In this document: in pieces, positions 1-6,582 of the stretch | Layout: each line of letters opens with the position of its first letter | How positions within the stretch are numbered: position 1 is the stretch's first letter | Source of the DNA: Planctomicrobium sp. | Lineage (GTDB): Bacteria > Planctomycetota > Planctomycetia > Planctomycetales > Planctomycetaceae | Assembly (NCBI GenBank): GCA_018659505.1 | Contig: JABJMI010000067.1 | Span: 1 to 6,582 of the forward strand | Direction: 5' to 3' | Length of the DNA stretch: 6,582 nucleotides | Notes under the pieces: generated by a model | Told to the model about the DNA's origin: nothing | What the model saw: the letters and a program-made list of their open reading frames with translations, nothing else | Database searches by the model: none | Program-made: the position numbers and the translations under genes

Positions 1-1316
1 AATTTTCGATGAAGGACTTCACGTTTGAAGAACTCCGTTTCTTCATTGATATCGGAAGCTTTCAGCACGCTTCTAAGCTGATGGAATTATTGCTCTCGGA
101 ATGCCAGGAAATTGTCGTCAGTCACCCTGATGGTTTGGAGCAGTCTCAGATCCTTTCAGCAAAGAATATTGAACAAGCAGGGTTTGAAGCGAGCGAAGCA
201 ATCTTACCGTTTCAGCCACAATCATTCCCCGGATACCGACTCTTAACGGAACACTTCGTACTTCCTCAAAAGTCACTCTTCTTCAATCTCAAAGGTCTGA
301 CGCCGAATCTTTTGCAGCGAAGTGGAGGCGAGCTCGATCTCTGGATATATATGAATGAGTACGATGCCGATCTCGCCTCACTGGTCAAGAAGGATTCTCT
401 GAAGCTGCACTGTTCTCCAATTGTCAATCTGTTTCAAGAAACAGCTGACGCGATCCCGGTTTCGATCAACAAAACGGAGTATCGAATTATTCCAGACGCA
501 CGTACTGAGCATCTCAATGAAGTTTATGAAATCGACAATGTGATTATTGGTGATGGAGAAGATGATGAGGAAGAATTCTTTCCTTTCTACTCGATCAATC
601 ACTCGAGTGTCGATCATCCTTCTTACTGGCACGCAGTGCGCAGACCGGGACCACAATCGAGAGACACAGGTCCAATTGAAGAGCCAAGCGAAGTCTATTT
701 GAGATTTGTGGATGAGAATTTTCGGCTTTTGGCTGAAAACCGTGGTTACCTGCAATCAAAGGTCACATGCTTCAACAGGTTGATTCCTGAGGCACTTGCC
801 AAACGTGAAATTTCCCACATTGGTTTTCAAATTGTGGGAGGTTCCGGACCTGTTTCTAAAATCAATTGTCTGGTGGCGCCAACGAAGACCATTCGTCGTC
901 ATATGGGAGCAAAAAACTTGTGGCCACTTGTCTCACAGCTCTCATTGAATCACTTGTCTCTTTCAGGCAGCGAGGGAACTCTTGCATTAAAGGAGATTCT
1001 CAAATTGAATGATCCGCGTGGTTCGACTCAAGCGCAAAAAGTAATTTCCGGGATTTTAGAAGTTTCTTCTGAACCATGCGTCGAACGGATTGGAGGCGCA
1101 TTTGCTCGTGGGACGCAAATCAACCTGTTGCTGGATCAAGAAAGTTTTTCTGGAGATAGTGCATATGTCTTTTGCAGTGTCTTAGAAAGATTTCTGTCGA
1201 TGTACTCATCGATTAACTCGTTCACAAAATTGGTCGCAACAACAAATGAAGACCAGGATAAGGGAATCGCTCCATGGACATGGGCACCGAGGACGGGAAA
1301 TCGACCGCTCGTTTAG
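1..1316 (+). CDS. tssF: T6SS baseplate subunit TssF (5'-truncated by window edge)
   Basis: TssF (VasA/ImpG family) is a cytoplasmic baseplate wedge protein. With TssG, TssE and TssK it forms the platform on which the contractile tail is built. The frame is open to the left edge (first full codon at 3) and ends at TAG 1314-1316. An ATG at 9 is internal, because family members are usually around 600 residues and only about 437 are visible, so roughly 150-180 N-terminal residues lie outside. Numbering from the ATG at 9, family hallmarks are PGYRLLTEHFVLPQ (74-87), CSPIVNLF (135-142) followed by an EYRIIPD block, the NHLSLSG segment (314-320), the GGAFARGTQ motif (362-370), SINSFTKLV (401-409) and a terminal W-x-PR-x-G-x-RPL tail. 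An acidic loop, GDGEDDEEE (181-189), precedes the conserved PFYS-x-x-H segment. The gene overlaps tssG by 43 bases, the usual tssF-tssG order. Identity is secure; the missing start is the only gap. Confidence 0.95.
   Translation, partial: FSMKDFTFEELRFFIDIGSFQHASKLMELLLSECQEIVVSHPDGLEQSQILSAKNIEQAGFEASEAILPFQPQSFPGYRLLTEHFVLPQKSLFFNLKGLTPNLLQRSGGELDLWIYMNEYDADLASLVKKDSLKLHCSPIVNLFQETADAIPVSINKTEYRIIPDARTEHLNEVYEIDNVIIGDGEDDEEEFFPFYSINHSSVDHPSYWHAVRRPGPQSRDTGPIEEPSEVYLRFVDENFRLLAENRGYLQSKVTCFNRLIPEALAKREISHIGFQIVGGSGPVSKINCLVAPTKTIRRHMGAKNLWPLVSQLSLNHLSLSGSEGTLALKEILKLNDPRGSTQAQKVISGILEVSSEPCVERIGGAFARGTQINLLLDQESFSGDSAYVFCSVLERFLSMYSSINSFTKLVATTNEDQDKGIAPWTWAPRTGNRPLV
1260..1265 (+). promoter_or_regulatory. 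Probable ribosome binding site of tssG
   Basis: AAGGGA lies inside the last codons of tssF and ends 8 bases before the ATG at 1274. It supports 1274 over the next in-frame ATG at 1280, though 1280 remains possible. Its position inside the upstream gene suggests that tssG translation is coupled to tssF. Confidence 0.5.
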
Positions 1317-2407
1317 TCAGGCAGTTGGAACGTGCTCCCGAGAAATTTGAATTTTATCAGGCAGTTCGCCTGATTCAGAATGTCTTCCTCACGGATCAGA
1401 CGTCTCGATCTCCGAAGCTTCTTGGAGAAGACGTACATCTTTCGGAAAGCATGATTCGGTTTCGCTCGAAGCAATCACTTTCGTTTGAGGCGAGCGAAGT
1501 CTCCAGAATTCGCACTGAGTCTATCGACGAGGAGATTCAGTATTTTGACATGACCGTTTCTTTCTTTGGGCTGACTGGTCCCACTGGAGTCTTACCAGAT
1601 CATTATTCTTCACTTGTCATTGAACGGTCTCATACGCGAAACAAAGATTACGCTCTCAGAGATTTCCTGGATCTTTTTAATAATCGTGCGATCTCATTTT
1701 TCTTTCAGTCCTGGCAAAAATATCGACTTCCATTCATTTACGAACGGAACCGCCTTGGAGACAAACAAGAAGATCCTGTCACAACGTCTCTTATCAGTTT
1801 GACGGGGCATGGGGGAGAAGGGCTAAGTAATCGCAGTTCGTTCCGCGATGAAGCATTGCTGTTTTACAGTGGCTTGTTCGCCAATCAAAAAAGAAACGCA
1901 ATTTCACTAGAGCAGCTGATTTCATCCTATTATGGAGTGACAGCAAAAGTTATTCAGTTTTGCAGTCGTTGGATTTATTTAACACAAACGAACCAATCGA
2001 GTTTCCCCAGACCTGATACTCCCGAAGGACAAAACCTTTCTCTCGGAAATGACGCAATCATTGGCACCAAATTTCGCGACTTGCAAAGTCTCTTTCGGAT
2101 TGAGATTGGTCCACTACGCTGGGTTGAATTTCTGCGATTCCTTCCGGGAATGTCTGAAATGAATTCGCTGGTCGAGATGACTCATCGATTTGCAGGAGGC
2201 GATTTAGATTTCGAGGTACAACTTCAGGTTCGGGCAGATCGTGTTCCGCCGATGGAGTTTTCGCAGGGAAGTCCGAACCCGTTAGCCTTAGGACAAACGA
2301 CTTGGCTAGGATCTCCTGACCCAGAAAAAATCCTAAACGACGTTTGCTTCCGCTTCGGATTCGGAGGGAGACCTTTCCAACCACAGGCAACATCCCAGGC
2401 ACACTAA
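1274..2407 (+). CDS. tssG: T6SS baseplate subunit TssG
   Basis: TssG (VasB/ImpH family) pairs with TssF in the T6SS baseplate wedge and helps connect it to TssK and the sheath. The 377-residue product is a little longer than many homologues (about 330-350). Visible family motifs in order are FEFYQAVRLIQ (25-35), the FFGLTGPTGVLPDHY block (97-111), RDFLDLFNNRAISFF (129-143) leading to W147 and R151, FYSGLFANQKR (197-207), the LEQLISSYYGV segment (212-222) and LGQTTWLG (339-346), which matches the conserved LG-x-x-xWLG element. The last 10 or so residues look like an unstructured tail. The start at 1274 is chosen because of the AAGGGA site 8 bases upstream and because it leaves about 24 residues before the conserved FxFYQAVRLI motif, as expected. 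The gene overlaps tssF by 43 bases in another frame and is followed by a 124-base gap before tssH. No lesion is visible. Confidence 0.95.
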   Translation: MDMGTEDGKSTARLVRQLERAPEKFEFYQAVRLIQNVFLTDQTSRSPKLLGEDVHLSESMIRFRSKQSLSFEASEVSRIRTESIDEEIQYFDMTVSFFGLTGPTGVLPDHYSSLVIERSHTRNKDYALRDFLDLFNNRAISFFFQSWQKYRLPFIYERNRLGDKQEDPVTTSLISLTGHGGEGLSNRSSFRDEALLFYSGLFANQKRNAISLEQLISSYYGVTAKVIQFCSRWIYLTQTNQSSFPRPDTPEGQNLSLGNDAIIGTKFRDLQSLFRIEIGPLRWVEFLRFLPGMSEMNSLVEMTHRFAGGDLDFEVQLQVRADRVPPMEFSQGSPNPLALGQTTWLGSPDPEKILNDVCFRFGFGGRPFQPQATSQAH

Positions 2408-2531
2408 TCCCAGTTTCACATCATTTAATCTTAGTAATGACAATGGACTGAGGGTTGCAAACTACTTATGCACTGAAGACGATGCGTTTACCAACAATGT
2501 TTCTTAGGCACTATTAGTACCGGGCGTAATT
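2408..2531. other. Intergenic gap between tssG and tssH
   Basis: These 124 bases separate tssG from tssH, whereas tssF and tssG overlap. I see no coding remnant, no hairpin terminator and no strong sigma70-like promoter; the best matches (for example TTTACC at 2487 with a weak -10 near 2512) are too poor to call. No clear Shine-Dalgarno sequence precedes the tssH ATG; the nearest purine-rich piece is GGGCG at 2522-2526. The gap could hold an own promoter for tssH or simply be an untranslated spacer within the operon. Confidence 0.5.
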
Positions 2532-5252
2532 ATGGCGAATCTACAACTGAAGTCACTCATTTCGAAATTGAATGATTCTTGCACGAGAACTCTTGAGGCC
2601 GCTGCTGGGCTTTGTCTTTCCAGAACTCATTACAATGTTGAAATCGAACATTGGTTACTGAAAATTCTCGAAGGCTCTAAGACGGATATTCATGCAATTT
2701 GTGCTGCGTTCTCAATTGACCTTTCTCGCCTGGGAGCAGACTTAACGAAAGCGTGCGACCGACTCAAAACTGGCAACTCTTCCCAGCCAGTTTTGTCGCA
2801 ACACATTGTTGATCTTGCTCGTGAAGCCTGGTTACTCGGCTCCATCAATTATGAAGCACCACGGACTCGAACAGGTCACTTAATCCTGGCGTTGCTGAGT
2901 GATAGTTCATTAGGTCAAATTGCTCGCGGACTCTCACCGGAACTACAGAAAATCTCTGCCGAAGCCCTCGCCAAAGATTTTTTGGACATCACTTCAGAAT
3001 CATCTGAAGCAGTTTACTCAGAACCAACCACAACATCTTCTGGAAGCAGCGGAGGCGGAGCAGGAAAAGGTCCGTCGAAGCACCCATCTTTGGATCAATA
3101 CACCATTGATTTAACTGATCGAGCACGAAACGGAAAAATTGATCCAGTGCTGGGTCGAGACCGTGAGATTCGTCAAATTGTCGACATCCTGACTCGTCGT
3201 CGGCAAAACAACCCGATTATGACCGGTGAAGCTGGTGTTGGTAAAACGGCGGTTGTTGAAGGGTTCGCTTTGCGAGTTGCTCAAGGGGATGTTCCTCCAG
3301 CGTTGCAAAACATCGCAGTCCGAACGCTCGACCTAAGCTTGCTGCAAGCAGGGGCTGGCGTCAAAGGAGAATTCGAAAACCGTCTCAAGTCGGTGATTGA
3401 AGAAGTGAACAGCTCCGTGACGCCAATCATCCTCTTTATTGATGAAGCCCACACCTTGATTGGGGCAGGTGGAGCCGCTGGTCAAGGAGATGCAGACAAT
3501 CTACTTAAACCAGCATTGGCTCGTGGAGAGTTAAGAACAATCGCAGCCACAACATGGGCAGAGTACAAAAAATACTTCGAGCGTGATGCCGCATTGGCAC
3601 GACGATTTCAGGTCGTCAAAGTCGAAGAGCCAAGCGAAGAACAAGCGATCAACATGATGCGGGGACTCGCTGCAACTTTGCAGGCTCATCATAATGTAGA
3701 AATCCTCAACGAAGCCATCGAGGATTCCGTGCGACTTTCCAGTCGCTACATCACCGGTCGGCAGTTACCCGATAAGTCTGTCAGCCTGTTAGATACTGCC
3801 TGTGCTCGGGTTGCCATCGGACACTCAGCGACTCCGGCTGCCGTCGAAGATTGTCAGCGGACCATTGATCAAAAAACAATTGCAATCGAATCTCTGGAAA
3901 GAGAAGCTGCCACAGGAACCGACAATCAAGATGAGATCGACAAGCTCGCTCAAGAAAAAGAAGATACCATTGCTCACTACGAAGCGTTGAAAGAACAATG
4001 GGAAAAAGAGCGAGACTTTGTCGGACAGATTCGAAAAGTACGTTCGCAACTTTCTGGGAATTCCCTGGCAGAGATGGTCTCACCGATCACCGGTCAACCA
4101 GAGGAAGCAAAAGCAGAAGAAACACCTGCTGAGGAAGAAAAGGAACTTACTCCAGAAGAAAGAGAAGGCTTGCAGAAGCAACTGGCTGATCTGAATCAGC
4201 AACTGTCAGAGCTTCAAGGTGAGGAACCTCTCTTACAAGCCTGTGTTGACTGTCAGGCGATTGCAGAAATCGTCTCCTCCTGGACAGGTATTCCTGTTGG
4301 TCGGATGGTCAGCGACGAAATTAATACGATCCTGAATCTTGAAAATCGAATGCGTGAACGTGTTGTCGGGCAGGATCATGGGCTAGAGGCAATTGCCAAA
4401 GCGATTCAAACTTCCCGTGCAAACTTGACCGACCCGAATCGCCCGATCGGAGTCTTCTTCCTCGTCGGTCCCAGTGGTGTCGGAAAAACAGAGACCGCGA
4501 TCTCACTGGCAGAACTCCTCTATGGTGGTGAGCAGAACATGACCACCATCAATATGAGTGAGTTCAAAGAAGAGCACAAAGTCTCGATGTTAATGGGATC
4601 TCCTCCGGGCTATGTCGGCTATGGAGAAGGTGGAGTCTTGACCGAAGCTGTTCGTCGCAAACCTTACAGCGTGGTCTTGCTCGATGAAATGGAAAAAGCG
4701 CATCCCGGTGTGCAGGACATTTTCTATCAAGTCTTCGATAAAGGAAATATGAAGGACGGTGAAGGTCGTGATATCGACTTCCGCAATACTGTCATCTTGA
4801 TGACCTCTAACGCTGCAACAGACACTATTATGGGACTCTGTGCAGATGAAGAAACAATGCCGGACGTTGAAGGATTAACCGAAGCATTGCATCCAGAGTT
4901 GCTGAATAGCTTCAAACCGGCATTCCTCGGACGGATGACAATTGTCCCTTACCTGCCGTTGAAAGATGAGATCTTACGTCAGATTTCGGAATTGAAACTG
5001 GGTAAAATTGCTCGACGTGTGAAAGAGCACCACGATGCTGAATTCACCTGGACGGATGCCGTTCTCGATCACATTGTCAGTCGCTGTACTGAGGTTGATA
5101 GTGGAGCGAGAAACGTCGACAAAATCCTAACCGGTTCGATGTTGCCGCAAATGTCAGCAGAATTCCTCTCCCGCATGGCAGCCGGTGAACCAACGATCAA
5201 AGCGACCATCGACGTCGGAGAAGATGGGGAATTCCAGTTCACTCTTGAATAA
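2532..5252 (+). CDS. tssH: T6SS sheath-recycling AAA+ ATPase TssH (ClpV)
   Basis: TssH/ClpV is a cytoplasmic hexameric Clp/Hsp100 ATPase that disassembles the contracted TssBC sheath so its subunits can be reused. The 906-residue product is near the usual 850-900. It has a Clp N-domain (about 1-150, the sheath-binding part in ClpV), then a Ser/Gly linker (169-180). The first AAA+ domain has Walker A GEAGVGKT (232-239), Walker B ILFIDE (300-305), sensor T340-T341 and arginine fingers R357-R358. A coiled-coil middle domain (about 440-565) carries a Glu/Ala/Pro-rich insert (522-545). The second AAA+ domain has Walker A GPSGVGKT (646-653), pore loop GYVGYGEGG (693-701), Walker B VVLLDE (714-719), sensor 1 TSN (758-760), R801 in FLGR and sensor 2 GAR (858-860). 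ClpV rather than ClpB is indicated by TTWAEYKKYFERDAALARRF (340-359), by pore loop 1 reading GAGVKGE without the ClpB tyrosine, and by the tssFG neighbours. All catalytic residues are intact. The start is the first ATG of the frame, although no clear ribosome site precedes it. Confidence 0.97.
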   Translation: MANLQLKSLISKLNDSCTRTLEAAAGLCLSRTHYNVEIEHWLLKILEGSKTDIHAICAAFSIDLSRLGADLTKACDRLKTGNSSQPVLSQHIVDLAREAWLLGSINYEAPRTRTGHLILALLSDSSLGQIARGLSPELQKISAEALAKDFLDITSESSEAVYSEPTTTSSGSSGGGAGKGPSKHPSLDQYTIDLTDRARNGKIDPVLGRDREIRQIVDILTRRRQNNPIMTGEAGVGKTAVVEGFALRVAQGDVPPALQNIAVRTLDLSLLQAGAGVKGEFENRLKSVIEEVNSSVTPIILFIDEAHTLIGAGGAAGQGDADNLLKPALARGELRTIAATTWAEYKKYFERDAALARRFQVVKVEEPSEEQAINMMRGLAATLQAHHNVEILNEAIEDSVRLSSRYITGRQLPDKSVSLLDTACARVAIGHSATPAAVEDCQRTIDQKTIAIESLEREAATGTDNQDEIDKLAQEKEDTIAHYEALKEQWEKERDFVGQIRKVRSQLSGNSLAEMVSPITGQPEEAKAEETPAEEEKELTPEEREGLQKQLADLNQQLSELQGEEPLLQACVDCQAIAEIVSSWTGIPVGRMVSDEINTILNLENRMRERVVGQDHGLEAIAKAIQTSRANLTDPNRPIGVFFLVGPSGVGKTETAISLAELLYGGEQNMTTINMSEFKEEHKVSMLMGSPPGYVGYGEGGVLTEAVRRKPYSVVLLDEMEKAHPGVQDIFYQVFDKGNMKDGEGRDIDFRNTVILMTSNAATDTIMGLCADEETMPDVEGLTEALHPELLNSFKPAFLGRMTIVPYLPLKDEILRQISELKLGKIARRVKEHHDAEFTWTDAVLDHIVSRCTEVDSGARNVDKILTGSMLPQMSAEFLSRMAAGEPTIKATIDVGEDGEFQFTLE

Positions 5253-5289
5253 GAGTGCAGTCTTTACGGGGCGGAATAATCGAGCACTC

Positions 5290-5333
5290 GCCAAGTCGAG
5301 ACCAGTGTCACAGCTGGTCTCGACTTGGCTTTT
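5290..5333 (+). terminator. Intrinsic terminator after tssH
   Basis: GCCAAGTCGAGACCAG (5290-5305) and CTGGTCTCGACTTGGC (5314-5329) form a perfect 16-bp inverted repeat around an 8-base loop, followed at once by TTTT (5330-5333) and an AT-rich stretch. It starts 37 bases after the tssH stop codon. The T run is only on the right side, so it should act on + strand transcripts and close the T6SS operon. It would also shield the IS downstream from operon read-through, or the reverse strand only weakly. Confidence 0.9.
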
Positions 5334-5339
5334 ATATTG

Positions 5340-5592
5340 AGTCTGAACGAGTCGTCACCTAGTGGTTTGTACTAGTAACAATTCATTGTCTTCCGTGTTG
5401 TCGACTTGCGTAATACACCATCTGTTACTTGGCGGACATCACTTAGGATCGTTCATAAATGAGTGTCTCGTTCGATTGTGGTTGTACTGTGGTCAGAGTG
5501 ATCGAAACCGCAGTTTGCCCCCTCATTCTAACCTTGAATGGTACTGACAGAGGGCGTAAGTTGTTGTTGTGGAAGGATTTGCTATTTCAAAA
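5340..5592. other. Non-coding stretch, probably containing the left end of the IS
   Basis: No frame on either strand in these roughly 250 bases resembles a known protein, and the short open frames have no ribosome site. The IS left terminus probably falls here, since IS4-type elements commonly have a short leader before the transposase. The right terminus is outside the window, so terminal inverted repeats and a target duplication cannot be matched. A weak promoter-like pair for the transposase, TTGTTG (5561-5566) and TATTTC (5583-5588), can be pointed out but is not convincing. Confidence 0.4.
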
Positions 5593-5650
5593 AACGACCT
5601 CCTGTGCACAATGGTTTTTTCTCACAAGAACCGAATGCAAGGAGGTCGTT
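5593..5650 (+). promoter_or_regulatory. Inverted repeat that can sequester the transposase ribosome binding site
   Basis: AACGACCTCCT (5593-5603) is perfectly complementary to AGGAGGTCGTT (5640-5650), giving an 11-bp stem around a 36-base loop. The right arm contains nearly all of the Shine-Dalgarno sequence and ends two bases before the ATG at 5653. In transcripts entering from outside the element both arms are present and the ribosome site would be hidden. A transcript starting within or after the left arm would leave it free. This is the logic known for IS10 and IS50; applying it here is inference. Confidence 0.7.
5639..5646 (+). promoter_or_regulatory. Shine-Dalgarno sequence of the transposase
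   Basis: AAGGAGGT is a full match to the anti-Shine-Dalgarno sequence and ends 6 bases before the ATG at 5653. It decides this start over the in-frame ATGs at 5611 and 5635. It is much stronger than anything in front of tssG or tssH, and it lies almost entirely in the right arm of the inverted repeat. Confidence 0.8.
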
Positions 5651-5652
5651 CG

Positions 5653-6582
5653 ATGCGCGATGGATTCGCAGTTGCTCTTAGAAATCTTAAGTCGGGAGAG
5701 CTTCCTTTATCAACGTTGATTTCACAGGAAATGGTCGATGAGGCTTGTACTCAAGCAGGGTATTTGACCCGTGCGATCTTGTACACACCACTCACGACAA
5801 TCCTGACGTTCGTCGCTTAGCTTCTTGGCGCCGATGGCAGTTGCCAGCAGGCTGTCAATGGGCTGATTACTCACCGGACCGTGGCGGGAAAGTCGAAGTG
5901 CTCAGCCGATACAGGAGGGTATTGCAAAGCACGGTTGCGCCTTTCTGGAGCGATTTTCTGGTGGTTGGCTCGACAGTCGGGACAACAAACCGAAGCGACC
6001 GCAGACGATAACCGACGATGGCATTCTCGTCGTGTTCGCATCGTCGATGGATCGACCTTGAAGATTGCCGACACTGCCAAAATCGCCAGGAATATCCGCT
6101 TCAGAATGGACTTCAGCCGGGATCACATTACCCACTTGTCAGAATTCTGGTTGTGTTTTCATTGTCAGTAGGAACGGTCCTCGACGCTGCGATTTCACCA
6201 TACAAAGGCAAAGGAACAGGCGAGACCGCCATGCTGCGCGGGTTGGCCGATCTGTTTTCGCCTGAGGATATTCTGATGGGCGATCGGTACTATTCGGGGT
6301 ACTGGGATATTGCGTTTTGGCTGGAACGCGGAGTTGATCTGGTGTCGATCATTTCGGTCTCACGCAAAGTCGATTTCCACAAAGGTCAGCGACTTGGAAA
6401 AGAAGATCACATCGTACAATGGAAGAAAACGGCACGTCCCGAATGGATCGACAAAGAGACGGCACGCAATGTTCCAGCTACGATTTCAATTCGCGAAGCA
6501 CGCATCACGATTGAGACTCCGGGGTTTCGCGTCAAGCATCTGCTGGTCGTGACGACTCTGACCGATGCAGAGCTTTACTCGA
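5653..6582 (+). pseudogene. IS4-family transposase, broken by a stop codon and a frameshift, 3' end outside window
   Basis: This would be a DDE transposase of the IS4 group acting on the ends of its own element. From ATG 5653 the frame runs 55 codons (MRDGFAVAL to ILTFVA) to TAG 5818-5820, and then the same frame continues as transposase (LLGADGSCQQAVNGL) to about 6078. The stop is best explained as CAG to TAG. In the A run at 6079-6082 one base is missing: the protein continues in the frame beginning at 6081 (NRQEYPLQNGLQPGSHYPL) and stays open to the window end. Without correction the old frame stops at TAG 6169-6171. The first catalytic Asp (codon 6046-6048, in VDGST) and the second (6282-6284, in GDRYYSGYW) are kept. 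The third, a Glu in the C-terminal part, is beyond the window. About 309 codons are visible, with roughly the last quarter to third missing. Apart from the two lesions the sequence reads well, so inactivation looks recent, or the shift could be a sequencing error. Confidence 0.85.

Larger units (their letters stand above)
5593..6582 (+). mobile_element. IS4-family insertion sequence, defective, right end outside window
   Basis: The minimal extent is given from the hairpin in front of the transposase to the window end; the true left end lies somewhere in 5340-5592. Membership rests on the transposase, whose DDE signatures (VDGS at the first Asp, GDRYYSGYW at the second Asp) are typical of IS4-type enzymes. 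The element lies downstream of the tssH terminator and in the same direction, and it leaves the T6SS genes intact. By eye this part is richer in G and C than the secretion genes, consistent with a mobile origin. The transposase gene is broken (see the pseudogene entry), so this copy could move only with enzyme supplied from another copy. Confidence 0.85.

Noticed and set aside
378..755. 125-codon open frame on the - strand inside tssF
   Set aside because: It is antisense to strongly conserved TssF motifs, has no recognisable domain and is best read as a shadow of the real gene.
3781..4083. 100-codon open frame on the - strand inside tssH
   Set aside because: It lies opposite the ClpV first AAA+ and middle domains and shows no protein family signature.
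2532..5252. Calling the ATPase a general disaggregase ClpB
   Set aside because: The TTWAEYKKYFERDAALARRF segment, the pore loop lacking the ClpB tyrosine and the tssF-tssG neighbours all point to ClpV/TssH.
5429..5460. Promoter-like pair TTGGCG and CATAAA upstream of the IS
   Set aside because: Each half matches the sigma70 consensus in only four of six positions with a 19-base spacer, which is not enough to call a promoter.
5541..5570. Possible IS left terminal inverted repeat near the GACAGAGGGCG sequence
   Set aside because: The right end of the element is outside the window, so no matching repeat or target duplication can be shown.
5459..5719. 86-codon open frame overlapping the transposase start
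   Set aside because: It has no ribosome site, its product looks random, and it overlaps the well-supported transposase start in another frame.
6076..6084. Programmed -1 ribosomal frameshift in the transposase
   Set aside because: The site reads GCC AAA ATC in the incoming frame, which is not a slippery X-XXY-YYZ heptamer, and a four-base A run is short for slippage. The upstream TAG at 5818 would already stop translation, so a simple deletion is more likely.
1..6582. CRISPR array, tRNA or rRNA genes
   Set aside because: No regularly spaced repeats and no tRNA or rRNA signatures were seen on either strand.

Overview
The window carries the 3' part of a type VI secretion system (T6SS) core operon and, downstream of it, the start of a decayed insertion sequence. 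All recognisable genes lie on the + strand. The organism is probably a member of the Planctomycetota. This is inferred from moderate base composition, a T6SS whose proteins match the family motifs but diverge from the common proteobacterial ones, and an IS4-type transposase that resembles, from memory, copies common in planctomycete genomes. No rRNA or other taxonomic marker is present, so this is a moderate-confidence guess.

Layout: (1) 1-1316 is tssF, cut at its 5' end by the window edge, coding for a baseplate wedge subunit. (2) 1274-2407 is tssG, complete, overlapping the end of tssF by 43 bases. (3) 2408-2531 is a 124-base gap. (4) 2532-5252 is tssH (clpV), a 906-residue double-AAA+ ATPase that recycles the contracted sheath. 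(5) 5290-5333 is a strong intrinsic terminator with a perfect 16-bp stem, closing the operon. (6) 5340-5592 holds no gene I can recognise and probably contains the unseen left end of the IS. (7) From 5593 to the window end is an IS4-family element. Its transposase start is preceded by a perfect Shine-Dalgarno sequence that can be paired into a hairpin. Its reading frame is broken by one in-frame TAG and one single-base frameshift, and its 3' end lies outside the window.

How the genes work together: TssF and TssG form the wedge of the T6SS baseplate with TssE and TssK (neither is in the window), on which the Hcp tube and the TssBC sheath assemble. After firing, TssH/ClpV extracts TssB/TssC from the contracted sheath by ATP-driven threading so that it can be reused. 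The IS sits downstream of the terminator and does not interrupt any secretion gene seen here.

I see no undescribed system. The most interesting signal beyond standard annotation is the hairpin that can hide the transposase ribosome-binding site, combined with two independent inactivating lesions in the same gene.
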